A stretch of DNA of 64,000 nt from the NCBI GenBank assembly GCA_004322275.1, contig SCTA01000013.1, forward strand, positions 1-64,000, in the 5' to 3' direction. The stretch comes from a bacterium. GTDB lineage: Bacteria; Desulfobacterota; Deferrisomatia; Deferrisomatales; BM512. Position 1 is the first letter of the stretch. Each line of letters begins with the position of its first letter. Shown piece after piece: positions 52,065-62,412 of the stretch. The position numbers and the translations under genes are program-made. The notes under the pieces are model-generated. The model had not been told where the DNA came from. It saw only the letters and a program-made list of their open reading frames with translations, and made no database searches.

Positions 52065-52526
52065 ATGCAGAACGTGAAGAAAATACTCGTCGTCAACAGG
52101 TCGACCAGGCAGTGCAACATGGTTACCGGCTTCGGCGTGTCTCTGGCCAAAAAGTTCAACGCAGACCTTTGCATCGTCAGCGTCGTTCACGACCCTTTCA
52201 GCGTAACCGGGTGGAATCTGCCCTTCACCTCCTTCGAGAACGAGTTCAAGAGCCTCATGTCCAAGGCCAGGGAAGAGCTCGACGACTGCATCTCGTCGGC
52301 CAAGACGATGGGCCTGAACATCAAATCTCTTGTCCGTGGGGAAAACCCCGTCGAAGCGGTCCTCAAGGTCATCGAGGAGGAGAAGATAGACCTTCTATTG
52401 CTCCCGGCGCACGAGGAGGGACGCCTCGAACACTTCCTCTTCGGCCGCACCAACGAGGAACTCGTCCGAAGGATGCCCTGCTCCATCTTCCTTTTGAAGA
52501 GCAAACCCGCCCCGGACGCCCAGTAG
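52065..52526 (+). CDS. Universal stress protein (UspA family)
   Basis: A 153-residue single-domain Usp protein: KILVVNRSTRQCN at the N-terminus, VRGENPVEAVLKVIEEEKIDLLLLPAHEEG, and the C-terminal glycine-rich nucleotide region [36 protein letters not shown] ribosome site precedes the ATG. It is followed 4 bp later by ackA, so stress protein, acetate kinase and transketolase form one operon. Confidence 0.9.
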   Translation: MQNVKKILVVNRSTRQCNMVTGFGVSLAKKFNADLCIVSVVHDPFSVTGWNLPFTSFENEFKSLMSKAREELDDCISSAKTMGLNIKSLVRGENPVEAVLKVIEEEKIDLLLLPAHEEGRLEHFLFGRTNEELVRRMPCSIFLLKSKPAPDAQ

Positions 52527-52530
52527 TTTC

Positions 52531-53706
52531 ATGGATAAACCGCGCGTACTGACCGTCAACGGCGGCTCTTCCAGCATAAAGTTCGCGCTCTTCGAGGGGG
52601 GCGGTGAGGTAAGGAGGGTTCTCGAAGGCAGAATCGAGCGGATCGGCCTCCCCGGAGCCCGCCTCGTTTTTCCGCCTTCGGAGCTTCAGGAAATAGACGC
52701 CCCGAACCACCGGGCGGCGGCTGGCCTCCTCCTCGACCGCCTGGGAGAGCGGCTGGACTTTTCGACGTTGAAAGCCATCGGCCACAGGATTGTCCACGGA
52801 ATGGACTACGCCCGCCCGGAGTTCATTACGCGGGAACTTCTCGCGGGACTTCGACGCATAGTCCCCTTCGACCCCGAGCACATGCCTTCCGAACTGGAAC
52901 TCGTGGAGGAGTTAGGCCGACGCCTCCCGGGAATTCTCCAGCTTGCCTGCTTCGACACCTCCTTTCACCGCGCCATGCCGAAGGCGGCGAAACTTCTGCC
53001 CATTCCGAGGCGCTACTACGACATGGGAGTTAAAAGATACGGCTTTCACGGCCTCTCCTGCTCCTTTATCATGGAGGAGCTGGCGCGGCAGGGGGAAGAA
53101 ACGGCAAACGGGCGGGTTATCATCGCCCACCTCGGCAACGGGGCCAGCCTCACGGCGGTGAGCGGCGGCAAAAGCATAGACACCAGCATGGGTTTCACCC
53201 CCGCCGGAGGGATACCGATGGGGACGAGGCCGGGGGACCTCGACCCCGGCGTCGCGTGGTTCATCATGGCGGAGGGGAAGATGACCCCGAAGCGGTTCAA
53301 CGCCCTCGTAAACCACGAAGCAGGGCTTCTGGGGGTCTCTGAAACCAGCCCGGATATGGCGGACCTGCTTGTCAGTCAGACGGGAGATGAACGCGCCGCC
53401 GAGGCGGTGGAGCTTTTCTGCTACCAGGCTAAAAAGTGCGTCGGGGCGTTGGCGGCGGCGCTTGGAGGGGTGGACATTCTCGTCTTCACCGGCGGAATCG
53501 GAACCCACGCCCCCGAAATCCGCTCGCGGGTCTGCGCCGGTCTCGGTTTTCTCGGAATAGAACTGGACGAAACGAAAAACGCCGCCGGAGAAACCGTCAT
53601 TTCAGCGAAAGACAGCCGCGCGAAAGTCCGCGTAATGAAGACCGACGAAGAACGTGTCATTGCCGAAGCCCTTTTCGGCAGGCTTTCCGGGGAAGAACAG
53701 CGATGA
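52531..53706 (+). CDS. ackA: Acetate kinase
   Basis: Reversible phosphorylation of acetate with ATP, or substrate-level ATP formation from acetyl phosphate. The 391-residue protein has [13 protein letters not shown] at the N-terminus, [56 protein letters not shown] and [13 protein letters not shown], all standard. No phosphotransacetylase gene is adjacent. The TGA stop overlaps the transketolase ATG (ATGA). Confidence 0.96.
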   Translation: MDKPRVLTVNGGSSSIKFALFEGGGEVRRVLEGRIERIGLPGARLVFPPSELQEIDAPNHRAAAGLLLDRLGERLDFSTLKAIGHRIVHGMDYARPEFITRELLAGLRRIVPFDPEHMPSELELVEELGRRLPGILQLACFDTSFHRAMPKAAKLLPIPRRYYDMGVKRYGFHGLSCSFIMEELARQGEETANGRVIIAHLGNGASLTAVSGGKSIDTSMGFTPAGGIPMGTRPGDLDPGVAWFIMAEGKMTPKRFNALVNHEAGLLGVSETSPDMADLLVSQTGDERAAEAVELFCYQAKKCVGALAAALGGVDILVFTGGIGTHAPEIRSRVCAGLGFLGIELDETKNAAGETVISAKDSRAKVRVMKTDEERVIAEALFGRLSGEEQR

Positions 53707-55760
53707 TCGTGGATATCGACACCCTTTGCATAAACACCATCCGCTTCCTTTCCGTGGACGCGGTGCAAAAAGCGGGTAGCGGCCACCCCGGCCTTCCACT
53801 AGGCTCCGCGCCGATGGCCTGGGCGCTCTGGTCGCGGTTTTTAAAGCACAATCCCGCCAACCCCGGGTGGTTCGACCGCGACAGGTTCGTCCTTTCGGCG
53901 GGCCACGGCTCGATGCTCCTCTACAGTCTCCTCCACCTCACCGGCTACGGCCTTTCCCTCGACGAGATTAAAAATTTCCGCCAGTTCGGGAGCAAAACCC
54001 CCGGACACCCGGAGCGCGGCCTGACGCCGGGAGTGGAGACCACCACCGGGCCGCTCGGACAGGGGTTCGGCAACGCCGCCGGCATGGCGGTGGCCGAAGC
54101 CCACCTCGCGGTCCGCTTCAACAGGCCGGACTTCGACATAATAAACCACTACACCTACGCGCTGGTCAGCGACGGCGACCTGATGGAGGGAGTGGCCTCG
54201 GAAGCGGCTTCCCTCGCGGGTCACCTCAAGCTCGGCAAGCTCATCCTTCTCTACGACGACAACCGCGTCACCCTCGCCGCCTCGACGCAGCTCGCCTTCA
54301 CCGAAAGCGCCAGGGAGAGGTTTTCCGCCTACGGCTGGCAGACGCTGACCGTGGAGGACGGCAACGACCTCGTCCAGATCGACTTCGCCCTGCGCGAGGC
54401 GAGAATGGAGACGGAACGCCCCTCGATCATCTTCGTACGCACCCACCTCGGCTACGGCTCGCCCAACAAGCAGGACACTTTTTCGGCCCACGGCGCTCCT
54501 CTGGGCGCGGAGGAGGTAAAACTTACGAAGGAGCGGTTAGGCTGGCCCTTAGAGCCTCCCTTTCTCGTGCCGGAAGAGGCGCTTGAGCAGTTTCGGCTGG
54601 CGCTTGACCTCGGGCGCGAGGCGGAGTCCGTCTGGAACGAAAGATTTTCGGAGTATGAAAGGGAATATCCCCTGCTCGCCTCGGAACTCGCCCGGTTGAT
54701 AAAAGGCGCTCTTCCCGAAGGACTGGACGAGGTTCTTCCGCGCTTTCCCGCCGACCCCAAGGGCATGGCGACGAGGGTGGCCTCAAGAAAGGTTCTTGAG
54801 GCGCTCGGGCCGAAGCTGCCCTGCCTCATCGGGGGCTCGGCGGACCTAAACCCCTCCACCTTCACCGAACTGAGGGAGGCCGGGGACTTCCAGAACCCCG
54901 AAAAAGCGGTCGGCGACCTCCAGGGGGCGGTCGGCGGGGTCTGGGGTTACGCCGGGCGCAACCTCCACTTCGGCGTACGCGAGCACGCGATGGCCGCGAT
55001 CCTCAACGGCATGGCCGCGCACGGCGGCCTCATCCCCTATGGCGCGACCTTCCTCACCTTTTCCGACTTCATGCGCCCGGCCCTGCGCCTCGGCGCTCTC
55101 ATGGGCGCGCGCGTCGTCCACGTCTTCACCCACGACAGCCTCGCCCTCGGGGAAGACGGCCCCACCCACCAGCCGGTGGAGCACCTGATGAGCCTTAGGG
55201 CTATTCCCGGCCTCACGGTAATACGCCCCTGCGACGCCAACGAGACGGCGGCGGCGTGGAAGGTCGCGCTGGAGACGAGTGGCCCGGCCGCGCTAATCCT
55301 CACCCGCCAGAACGTCCCGACGCTGGACCGGGGCATGTTCGCCGGGGCCGAAGGGCTTCGCTACGGCGGCTACGTCCTTTCAGACCCGCCGGACGGGAAG
55401 CCGGAGCTTATTCTCATCGCCAGCGGGTCGGAGGTCGAGCTAATAGTCGAGGCGGGGAAAAGGCTACGGGAGGAGAAAATTCCGGTGCGTCTCGTCTCTA
55501 TGCCGAGCTGGGAACTTTTCGAGGCGCAGCCGCGCGGCTACCGCGAAACCGTCCTTCCCCCTTCCGTCAAGGCGAGGCTGGCGGTAGAAGCGGGGGTTAC
55601 GCAAGGCTGGGAGAAATACACCGGCGATGGCGGGGAGATAATCGGAGTAAACCGCTTCGGCGCTTCCGCCCCGGGCGCGGTGGTGATGAAAAAGTACGGC
55701 TTCACCGCCGAAAACGTCTACCAAAGGGCGAAAACGCTGCTAGCCGAGGGGCTTGATTAA
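53703..55760 (+). CDS. tkt: Transketolase
   Basis: Thiamine-diphosphate enzyme of the non-oxidative pentose phosphate pathway. From the ATG at 53703 it has 685 residues, near the usual ~660. Histidines H28, H68 and H102 are in place; the ThDP motif runs from SDGDLMEG (156-163) to YDDN (184-187); the pyrimidine domain has [14 protein letters not shown] and the [20 protein letters not shown] segment. Upstream extension of the frame to 53436 is the shadow of ackA. Translationally coupled to ackA; pairing with acetate kinase is not a standard arrangement. Confidence 0.96.
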   Translation: MIVDIDTLCINTIRFLSVDAVQKAGSGHPGLPLGSAPMAWALWSRFLKHNPANPGWFDRDRFVLSAGHGSMLLYSLLHLTGYGLSLDEIKNFRQFGSKTPGHPERGLTPGVETTTGPLGQGFGNAAGMAVAEAHLAVRFNRPDFDIINHYTYALVSDGDLMEGVASEAASLAGHLKLGKLILLYDDNRVTLAASTQLAFTESARERFSAYGWQTLTVEDGNDLVQIDFALREARMETERPSIIFVRTHLGYGSPNKQDTFSAHGAPLGAEEVKLTKERLGWPLEPPFLVPEEALEQFRLALDLGREAESVWNERFSEYEREYPLLASELARLIKGALPEGLDEVLPRFPADPKGMATRVASRKVLEALGPKLPCLIGGSADLNPSTFTELREAGDFQNPEKAVGDLQGAVGGVWGYAGRNLHFGVREHAMAAILNGMAAHGGLIPYGATFLTFSDFMRPALRLGALMGARVVHVFTHDSLALGEDGPTHQPVEHLMSLRAIPGLTVIRPCDANETAAAWKVALETSGPAALILTRQNVPTLDRGMFAGAEGLRYGGYVLSDPPDGKPELILIASGSEVELIVEAGKRLREEKIPVRLVSMPSWELFEAQPRGYRETVLPPSVKARLAVEAGVTQGWEKYTGDGGEIIGVNRFGASAPGAVVMKKYGFTAENVYQRAKTLLAEGLD

Positions 55761-55819
55761 AGTCAAAACCTTCACACTTCTTTACACGCTGAAAAGCTCC
55801 TTTCCGCTACACTGATAGC

Positions 55820-56554
55820 ATGGGAAATCCGGAAGAAAACCTGATTCTGGTCATCGACGACGACGTAGAGTTGTGCGAACTTCTCGTGACATACCTCGGT
55901 CAGGAGGGGTTTCGCGTGGATACCGCCAACGACGCCATGAAGGGGGTCGAGCTCGCCCTCTCGGGCGGTTATTCGCTCGTGGTTCTGGACGTGATGCTGC
56001 CCGTGATGAGCGGGCTGGACGTTCTCCGGCGTATCAGGGAGAAATCGAAGGTGCCGGTACTCATGCTCACGGCGCGGGGCGAAGAGGTCGATCGCATCGT
56101 CGGGCTTGAGCTCGGCGCGGACGACTACCTCCCCAAGCCCTTCAACCCCCGCGAGCTTGTCGCCCGTATCCGCGCGGTGCAAAGGCGGGCGGGCAATTCC
56201 TTCACCGCCGGTCAGAGCGCCGCCGAACGTCTGCTCGTCGTCGGAGACGTGGAACTGGACCCCGGCGCCCGCGTGGCGCGAAGAGGCGGCGTCCCGGTAA
56301 ATCTCACCTCCCTGGAATTTTCCCTGCTGGAATTTCTCCTTCGCCGCTCCGGGCAGATCGTCTCCCGCGACGAGCTGGCGCTCGCGGTCCTCGACCGCAC
56401 CCTTTCCCCCTACGACCGGTCCATAGACGTGCACATGAGCAGCCTTCGCCGCAAGCTCGGCCACCGTACGGGCGAAACCGAGAGGATACGGACGATACGC
56501 GGCGTCGGCTATCTCTACGCCCTGGCCTCCGGCAACGAAGAGCGAAGGACCTGA
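55820..56554 (+). CDS. OmpR-family response regulator
   Basis: A 244-residue regulator with a receiver domain (phospho-acceptor in LVVLDVMLPVMSG, conserved lysine in YLPKPFNP) and a winged-helix DNA-binding domain (SRDELALAVLDRT...RSIDVHMSSLRRKLG). The most similar well-known type is CpxR. The partner kinase starts 1 bp after its stop. The target genes are unknown. Confidence 0.93.
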   Translation: MGNPEENLILVIDDDVELCELLVTYLGQEGFRVDTANDAMKGVELALSGGYSLVVLDVMLPVMSGLDVLRRIREKSKVPVLMLTARGEEVDRIVGLELGADDYLPKPFNPRELVARIRAVQRRAGNSFTAGQSAAERLLVVGDVELDPGARVARRGGVPVNLTSLEFSLLEFLLRRSGQIVSRDELALAVLDRTLSPYDRSIDVHMSSLRRKLGHRTGETERIRTIRGVGYLYALASGNEERRT

Positions 56555-56555
56555 C

Positions 56556-57944
56556 GTGCGCAGCCTCTTTTTGCGGATATTCCTGAGTTTTCTCGGCGCG
56601 ACCCTCCTTATAGGCGGGGTTCTGGTCGTGCTCGCCCTGACCGCCGACCCCCACCGGGCGGAGTTCATCCGCCACGAAGAGCGCCTGACTAACGCCGGGA
56701 ATAAGTTTGCCGCCGCCTACCGGGAGGGCGGCGCGGAGGCGCTGAGGGCGAGCGTGGCCGAAGAGAAAATCGGGCGCGGGACGGGAGCGGTCATTCTCTT
56801 TCGCAACGGAATCGATCCCCTCGACACCCCTTCGATACCGCGCAAGGCCGCCAAGCTGGCCGCAAAAGCCGCAGCGACCGGGCAAAGGGAGATCGACGTG
56901 GGCAAAAACGGTCTCTGGATCGCCCTGCCGCTCGACGAAGACTACGTGCTGGTTGCGGAGTTACAGCCGCCCTCCGACTGGCAGCGCTTTACCGACCCTT
57001 ACGGCCTCGGCCTTCGCCTTTTGTCGGTCTTCCTCATCGTCGTGGGCGTCTCCTGGTTTCTCGCCCGCTCCCTCAGCGGCCCCATCCGCAAGCTGCGCCA
57101 CGCCACACAGGAACTGGCGAAGGGGAATCTCTCCGTGCGCGTCGCACCCTCACTCGGCGGGAGATTCGACGAGACCGCGCAGCTCGGGCGGGATTTCGAC
57201 CTGATGGCGGAGCGCATCGAAACCCTTCTGACCTCCCAGCGCAGGCTTCTGCGGGACATCTCCCACGAGCTTCGCTCGCCGCTGGCCAGACTCAACGTCG
57301 CGCTCGGCATAGCACGGCCGAAAGCTGGGAGCGAGGCAACCCTCGCACTGGACAGGATAGAGCGGGAGGCGGAGGTTCTGAACGAGCTCATCGGCCACCT
57401 GCTTACTCTGGCGTCGCTCGAAGCGGGCGAGATTGGCGAACGCGCCCTCGTCCCGCTGCAGCTTCTGGTGCGGGAGGTTTCGGACGATGCCGACTTCGAG
57501 GCGAAGGGGCGCGGCTGCGGAGTCAGGGTGGCCGAGGACTCACCGCTCTTCGCGGAGGGCTCCCAGACCCTCCTCCACAGCGCCGTGGAGAACGTAATAC
57601 GAAACGCCGTCCGTTTCACGAAAGAGGGCAGCGAGGTGGAGGTGCGCCTCAGGCGGAAAGAGGGCGGCGAGACCGGTCTGGCGGTCGTCTCCGTGAGGGA
57701 TTTCGGTCCCGGCGTGCCGGAAAGCGCCCTTGAAAACCTCTTCGAGCCCTTCTACAGGGTCGCCGAGGCGCGGGACCGCCAGAGCGGCGGGGCGGGAATA
57801 GGGCTCGCGATAACGAAAAGAGCCATAAGTCTCCACAACGGCAGGGTGAAAGCCTTCAACGCTCCGGGAGGCGGCCTGGAAGTGACCATAGAACTCCCGC
57901 TTGCGAAGGAATCTTCGTACGTCAAGCCCGGTGCTTTGCCATAA
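56556..57944 (+). CDS. CpxA-like sensor histidine kinase
   Basis: A 462-residue kinase starting at GTG 56556. First membrane helix at ~8-28, periplasmic domain of ~120 residues, second helix at ~152-172, HAMP domain, H-box LRDISHELRSPLARLN as in CpxA, and ATPase motifs (FGPGVPESALENLFEPFY, GAGIGLAI). Partner of the regulator directly upstream. Its 3' end overlaps the convergent flavoprotein gene by 23 bp. Confidence 0.93.
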   Translation: MRSLFLRIFLSFLGATLLIGGVLVVLALTADPHRAEFIRHEERLTNAGNKFAAAYREGGAEALRASVAEEKIGRGTGAVILFRNGIDPLDTPSIPRKAAKLAAKAAATGQREIDVGKNGLWIALPLDEDYVLVAELQPPSDWQRFTDPYGLGLRLLSVFLIVVGVSWFLARSLSGPIRKLRHATQELAKGNLSVRVAPSLGGRFDETAQLGRDFDLMAERIETLLTSQRRLLRDISHELRSPLARLNVALGIARPKAGSEATLALDRIEREAEVLNELIGHLLTLASLEAGEIGERALVPLQLLVREVSDDADFEAKGRGCGVRVAEDSPLFAEGSQTLLHSAVENVIRNAVRFTKEGSEVEVRLRRKEGGETGLAVVSVRDFGPGVPESALENLFEPFYRVAEARDRQSGGAGIGLAITKRAISLHNGRVKAFNAPGGGLEVTIELPLAKESSYVKPGALP

Positions 57945-59037
57945 AAGAGGTGTCCAGCCGGTTTTTCAGCCAGAGCGCCCATTCCCCCCGGGCGACAAGA
58001 TTTCCCCTTACGAAAAGGCCGGTCCCGTCGCCGAGATTGAGTATCAGAAGGTACTTTTTCTGCGGCCGAAAGCGGGTCAACTCTCCTCCGGTCAGCGCGG
58101 CGAAGAGGTTCCGGTAGAGTACCGGCGCCTGCCTCACCGCGTAAACGCCCACCTTCGGCAGTGGATGGCCGGGATTCGTCACACAGTCCCCTCCCCCGAA
58201 AATCTCATGGTATTTCGGGTGCCTGAGAAAATCGTCTATTTCCAGCCCCTCCGAGGAACCGGCGGAGAGCCCCGAATTCTTGAAGATGGGGGGCACAGAG
58301 ACGCCGGTAGCGAGGAAGGTGAAATCAGCCGGGACAACCTCGCCGGTTTCGAGCGATACCCCGGATTTTCCTATTTCTTTGACCCTTCCGCCGGTGACTA
58401 TCCGTATCCCGCGCTTTTCAAGGGAGCTTCTCGCGTACTCGGAAGCCTTTTGCGGGAAAGCTCCGAGAATTCTTTCTCCGCCCTCGATTACGGTTATGGA
58501 GCCCTCGTTCCCGCCTTCCTTCGAGAGCCGCCAGAGGTTTCCCGCTACCTCGACCCCCGCGGGGCCGCCTCCAACGACGGCGAAATTGAGTTTTTTGCGG
58601 GCAAGAGCCAGAATTTCGTTGCGGGCTTTAAAGAGATTGCTTATCGGCTTTACCGGACGGGCGAACTCCCGCGCTCCGGAGATTTTACCGATCTCCACGC
58701 GGCCGCCGACGTTGAAGGAGACGATATCGTAGGAAAGCCCGGAGCCGTCTTCGAGGGTGAGCGACTTTTCCTCGGGATTTACGGCCTTCACCGCACCTTT
58801 TATGAAGTCGGCGCAGCCCCTTTCAGACAAACTGCGAAGGTCGAAGCGGGTCTGGGCGGGCTGATAGATTCCCGAAAGGAGGCCGGGGCCCATCCCCGAG
58901 TAATACTGGTACTCCTCGGGAGAGACAAGTATGACCCTCACTCCGGCTTTCTGAAGCTCAAGCGCCCTCGCAAGGATGTAGACATGAGCGTGGCCTCCCC
59001 CTGCCAGCACCAGAATCTTCTGTCCTTTGTTCGTCAT
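57922..59037 (-). CDS. NDH-2-like flavoprotein of the SelD-N-terminal type
   Basis: A 371-residue FAD/NAD(P) oxidoreductase: LVLAGGGHAHVYILARAL at the N-terminus, PEEYQYYSGMGPGLLSG, NFAVVGGGPAGVEVAG for the second nucleotide site, and IFGGGDCVTNPGHPLPKVGVYA. The start pattern GGGHAHV and YSGMxPG are those of the pyridine nucleotide-disulfide oxidoreductase family often fused to or found near selenophosphate synthetase SelD; NADH:quinone reductase type II is the alternative. It overlaps the downstream Lpd-like gene's stop by 4 bp, so the two are coexpressed. No active-site disulfide. Confidence 0.8.
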   Translation of the reverse strand: MTNKGQKILVLAGGGHAHVYILARALELQKAGVRVILVSPEEYQYYSGMGPGLLSGIYQPAQTRFDLRSLSERGCADFIKGAVKAVNPEEKSLTLEDGSGLSYDIVSFNVGGRVEIGKISGAREFARPVKPISNLFKARNEILALARKKLNFAVVGGGPAGVEVAGNLWRLSKEGGNEGSITVIEGGERILGAFPQKASEYARSSLEKRGIRIVTGGRVKEIGKSGVSLETGEVVPADFTFLATGVSVPPIFKNSGLSAGSSEGLEIDDFLRHPKYHEIFGGGDCVTNPGHPLPKVGVYAVRQAPVLYRNLFAALTGGELTRFRPQKKYLLILNLGDGTGLFVRGNLVARGEWALWLKNRLDTSFMAKHRA

Positions 59038-60497
59038 GCTTCGGGCAACTCGCAGCCCCTGCCTTTGAGGTTGAAGAGGAAGGTTAGGAGGGATTTCGTC
59101 CTCTCGCTGAAGAGTTTCTCGGCGTAATACGACCCCATCGCGCGTTTAGAGATCTCGGAGAGGGTGGGATAGACGTGGACGCCTCCGGCGATGGTCGAGA
59201 GCTTCGCCCCGCCGCTGACCGCCAGAATCCACTCGTGGATGAGTTCCCCGGCGCTCGCGCCCACAATCTGGCAGCCCAGCAGCTTGCCCCTAGGGGTGAT
59301 CAGCACCTTGATAAACCCTTCCGCCTCGCTTTCGGCGAGGGCGCGGTCGTTTTCAGCGAAGCGCTCGGTCAGTACCCGGTACTCCAGCCCCTCCTCTATG
59401 GCGCGTTTCTCGCTCAGCCCCACGCTGGCTACCTCCGGGTCGCAAAAGGTGCACCAGGGAATTTTTCCGTAATCCGCCTTTCGCGGCAGGTGAAGGACAG
59501 AGTTGGTGAGGGCTATCCCCCCCTCGTAGCCCGCGACGTGGGTGAAGGGAAAGACGCCGTTTACGTCGCCGCAGGCGTAGATGTGCGGGATATTCGTCCG
59601 CAGCCTCGCATCGGCGGGGACTCCCTTTGCGGAAAACCCGACTCCGGCGGCTTCCAGATTCAGCCCTCCGACGTTGGGCTTTCGCCCCGTCGCAACGAGG
59701 AGGGCGTTGGCTTCGAGAAAGCGCTCCTCACCGCCGGAGGAGGGTGAAACGGTGAGTTTCACGCCCATGAGACTCTTTTGTGCGCGAACAGCCTTTGTCG
59801 AGGTGAGAAGTTCCATTCCCTCCGTCAGCAGCCGCTCCCGGACTACCCCGGCTACGTCCGAATCCTCGGCCCCCAGAATCTGGTCCATAAACTCGACGAC
59901 CGTAACCATCGAGCCGAGGCGCTGGAAGGACTGGGCCAGTTCGATGCCTACGGGGCCGCCCCCGAGGACGATAAGTTTTTCCGGCAGCTCCCGCTGTGAA
60001 AATACCGTCTCGTTCGTCCAGTAGGGAACCTCCGCAAGCCCCTCGACAGGAGGGATGGCCGGGGAAGAACCGGTGGAAAGCACCCAGCTTCGGGCGGAAA
60101 TCCTCTCGCCTCCGGCCTCCACCGTGTGACCGTCAACAAATGAGGCATTTCCGAAGAGGACCTTTACCCCGAGGCCGCAGAAGCGCTCAGGCGAATCGTG
60201 GGCCTGTATCCTGTCTATCACCCTCTGGACCCTGTCCATGACGGAGCCGAGGTCTATTTCGGGAATTTCAAGGCAGGGAAGGCCGAACTCCCTCGAACGC
60301 CGGGCCAGAGAGAGAACCTTCGCGGTTTTGATGAGGGTCTTGGAGGGAACGCACCCGGTGTGGAGGCAGTCGCCGCCGAGGCGCTCCGATTTTTCGACGA
60401 GCAGGACTTTCGCCCCGAAGCGCGCCGCCCCGGCCGCCACGGTCAGCCCCGCCGCCCCGCCGCCGATTACGCCTATGTCGTAGTCGTACCTCGCCAT
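59034..60497 (-). CDS. Dihydrolipoamide-dehydrogenase/mercuric-reductase-like protein
   Basis: A 487-residue class I pyridine nucleotide-disulfide oxidoreductase. FAD loop GVIGGGAAGLTVAAG at 9-23, redox-active disulfide C44/C49 in GGDCLHTGCVPSKTL, NAD(P) loop LGGGPVGIELAQS, FAD loop YACGDVNG, and a dimerisation-domain histidine in GGVHVYPTLSEI. It lacks the N-terminal HMA domain and C-terminal vicinal cysteines of true mercuric reductase, and no 2-oxoacid dehydrogenase genes are near, so its substrate is open. First gene of a pair with the flavoprotein at 57922. Confidence 0.87.
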   Translation of the reverse strand: MARYDYDIGVIGGGAAGLTVAAGAARFGAKVLLVEKSERLGGDCLHTGCVPSKTLIKTAKVLSLARRSREFGLPCLEIPEIDLGSVMDRVQRVIDRIQAHDSPERFCGLGVKVLFGNASFVDGHTVEAGGERISARSWVLSTGSSPAIPPVEGLAEVPYWTNETVFSQRELPEKLIVLGGGPVGIELAQSFQRLGSMVTVVEFMDQILGAEDSDVAGVVRERLLTEGMELLTSTKAVRAQKSLMGVKLTVSPSSGGEERFLEANALLVATGRKPNVGGLNLEAAGVGFSAKGVPADARLRTNIPHIYACGDVNGVFPFTHVAGYEGGIALTNSVLHLPRKADYGKIPWCTFCDPEVASVGLSEKRAIEEGLEYRVLTERFAENDRALAESEAEGFIKVLITPRGKLLGCQIVGASAGELIHEWILAVSGGAKLSTIAGGVHVYPTLSEISKRAMGSYYAEKLFSERTKSLLTFLFNLKGRGCELPEA

Positions 60498-60502
60498 CTT
60501 TT

Positions 60503-61228
60503 TCAGGACTCCCGGGCGAGGCGGGCCAGATATTTTTCGATGCGCTTCGCGTTGGCGCCCACGTCGCTCTTCCCCACCCGCGAGACGGAGCGTACATCCA
60601 CTTTGCTGCCGGGGCCGTTCGGCCTTATGCGTATGATGATGTCATCCTTGAAGCCGAACCAGAGGGTTGTATCCGTGGCCTCGATGCGCCCCGAGGTCAT
60701 GTCCGCCGAGACCACCTGCCAGCCGAGGCCGATGGCGGCGTTCAGAGCCTTGCGGAAAGCCTCCGAGGGCGGGTCGTCGAGGATTTTCGGAACTACGGAG
60801 GGGTATGCCTTCCTCTGCTGGGCGGCGATCTCCTCGCCCCCGTACTCGGCAGTATTCGGCGCGCTTTGCCTTATGGGGAGAATGGCGTCGAAGCGGGGAG
60901 GGTCCTCCCAGTCGGTGGTTATGTCGTGGATGACGGGAACGCTCTTGGCCATGCGGTACCATTTAAACGGAATGCCAGCCGATACGAGGCCGATAAGGAT
61001 GCCCAGAAGGGCCAGGGTGAAGAAAACCCCCTTGGCGGGAAAGGCTGAAACCAGTGAGAGCAGGATTCCGATAACCCCCAGCACCACCGCGGCGCGAAGG
61101 AATAAAAACCCCGTGCGAAAGTCCCAGAACCCCCACCTCGTCCCGAGCCCCGCCATAACGAGAGAAATTACTGCGAGCAGCGAGACCGCGAACCCGTAAC
61201 CCGCCCATCCGGCGACCCTTATCTCCAC
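60503..61228 (-). CDS. DUF1499 membrane protein
   Basis: The GTG at 61226-61228 is chosen (GGGAG seven bases upstream), giving 241 residues. About three N-terminal hydrophobic segments in residues 8-90, then the DUF1499 domain with PSVVPKILDDPPSEAFRKAL and ATDTTLWFGFKDDIIIRI. The family has no settled function. It lies 5 bp upstream of the Lpd-like gene on the same strand, so the three genes may form one operon. Confidence 0.82.
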   Translation of the reverse strand: MEIRVAGWAGYGFAVSLLAVISLVMAGLGTRWGFWDFRTGFLFLRAAVVLGVIGILLSLVSAFPAKGVFFTLALLGILIGLVSAGIPFKWYRMAKSVPVIHDITTDWEDPPRFDAILPIRQSAPNTAEYGGEEIAAQQRKAYPSVVPKILDDPPSEAFRKALNAAIGLGWQVVSADMTSGRIEATDTTLWFGFKDDIIIRIRPNGPGSKVDVRSVSRVGKSDVGANAKRIEKYLARLARES

Positions 61229-61384
61229 TGCTTTTCTCCCGTTGCGTTCAAGTCCTGGGCAGCCCCGGACGATAACAAAAATCATACTGCGACGAAGGCC
61301 GATTGCAAGAATGCGGGGGCTTGCTTCGACCCGGCTCCCGTGAGAAAATCAGGGCCGCCGCAAACAGCCTTGAAGGAGAAGCCT

Positions 61385-62338
61385 ATGAAAATCAGATTTT
61401 ACATAATGTGCCTTGTGCTGCTCGCCGGTATCGGCGGTCTCTTCGGTTGCAGCGTCAGTGCGACGGACAGTGGCGACGGAGGCGGAGGAGTGATCATCCC
61501 CGCCGGTTACGACGGTGCCACCACTCCCGCCGTTCTCACTCCGGCGAACGCCGAGACCCTTACGGACAACGTCGTTTCTTTCGATAATCCCGCCAGTTAC
61601 ATAGTTTTCAGGAACGCGGGCGGCGAGACCTCCGGCAGGGAAAATCTGCGCGGCCTTGCGAAGGTAAGCAGCCTCGCCCGCGACGTCAGGTCTCTTGTCC
61701 GCACCGCCGGAGCAACGAAAATAATACCCGGCGAATTTTCCGGCAGCGCCTTCGTCACCTACACCGAGACCTACACCACCTATAACGCTACTGTGGAATT
61801 CACCAACTTCTCCGATTCCGCCGACGCCCCTCCCCTCTACGGAACGGTCTACGTCTCGGAAACGTGGAGCGTTTCCGGCTCTACCACCAAGGGGACGGTC
61901 AACGCCACCTTCGCCGACAATTTCTGGGCCGGACCGGTCAAGGTCACCGGCTCCTTTCGGCTCGCCTACACCGAGAGCGCAAGCTACGTAAAAGACATGG
62001 TTACTATGAACCTTCTCTACGAAGACACCTCGCTCGGATACTCCCTCGCGTACAGCAACCTCGTCTTCACCGATGATACCGACTACGTAAACGAGCTGGC
62101 GACCCAGTCCCTGAACGGCAGAATCTACGACAGCGATTACGGCTACGTCGTCATCGACACCGCCGAGCCGGTCGTGATGGATACCGTTACCGGCTTTTAT
62201 TACGACGGGGAAATTTTCATCGACGGAACCAGCGGCTCCTCCGTCTGGCTTCTCTTTACCGGCAACGACATCATCGCAAGGCTGGAGGCGGGAGACGACA
62301 ACCTCTTCGACGACCTGCCCCCGTGGTACGCGAACTGA
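61385..62338 (+). CDS. Lipoprotein of unknown function
   Basis: From the ATG at 61385 (AGGAG upstream) it has 317 residues. The N-terminus is a lipoprotein signal with lipobox GLFGC (Cys near residue 21), followed by a Gly/Asp-rich linker. The mature part is rich in Thr, Ser and Tyr and looks beta-rich, with alternating TYTETYTTYNATVEF-type strands and no cysteine, suggesting a surface or periplasmic beta structure. No family recognised. It ends just before a bidirectional terminator. Confidence 0.7.
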   Translation: MKIRFYIMCLVLLAGIGGLFGCSVSATDSGDGGGGVIIPAGYDGATTPAVLTPANAETLTDNVVSFDNPASYIVFRNAGGETSGRENLRGLAKVSSLARDVRSLVRTAGATKIIPGEFSGSAFVTYTETYTTYNATVEFTNFSDSADAPPLYGTVYVSETWSVSGSTTKGTVNATFADNFWAGPVKVTGSFRLAYTESASYVKDMVTMNLLYEDTSLGYSLAYSNLVFTDDTDYVNELATQSLNGRIYDSDYGYVVIDTAEPVVMDTVTGFYYDGEIFIDGTSGSSVWLLFTGNDIIARLEAGDDNLFDDLPPWYAN

Positions 62339-62360
62339 GATAGCCAAACCTTTGAAACTG

Positions 62361-62387
62361 AAAATGCCCGCGAAAGCGGGCATTTTT
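62361..62387. terminator. Bidirectional terminator between convergent genes
   Basis: Stem AAAATGCCCGC/GCGGGCATTTT with a GAAA tetraloop and T runs on both strands. It serves the lipoprotein gene (plus) and the methyltransferase gene (minus). Confidence 0.9.
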
Positions 62388-62412
62388 ATTGGCAGACGTG
62401 TAAAAAACCTCA

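Noticed and set aside
53436-53702. N-terminal extension of transketolase
   Set aside because: It lies inside ackA in another frame and is not family-like; the ATGA overlap at 53703 gives the natural start.
59034-60497. Assignment as mercuric reductase
   Set aside because: It lacks the HMA domain and the C-terminal vicinal cysteine pair, and there are no mer genes nearby.
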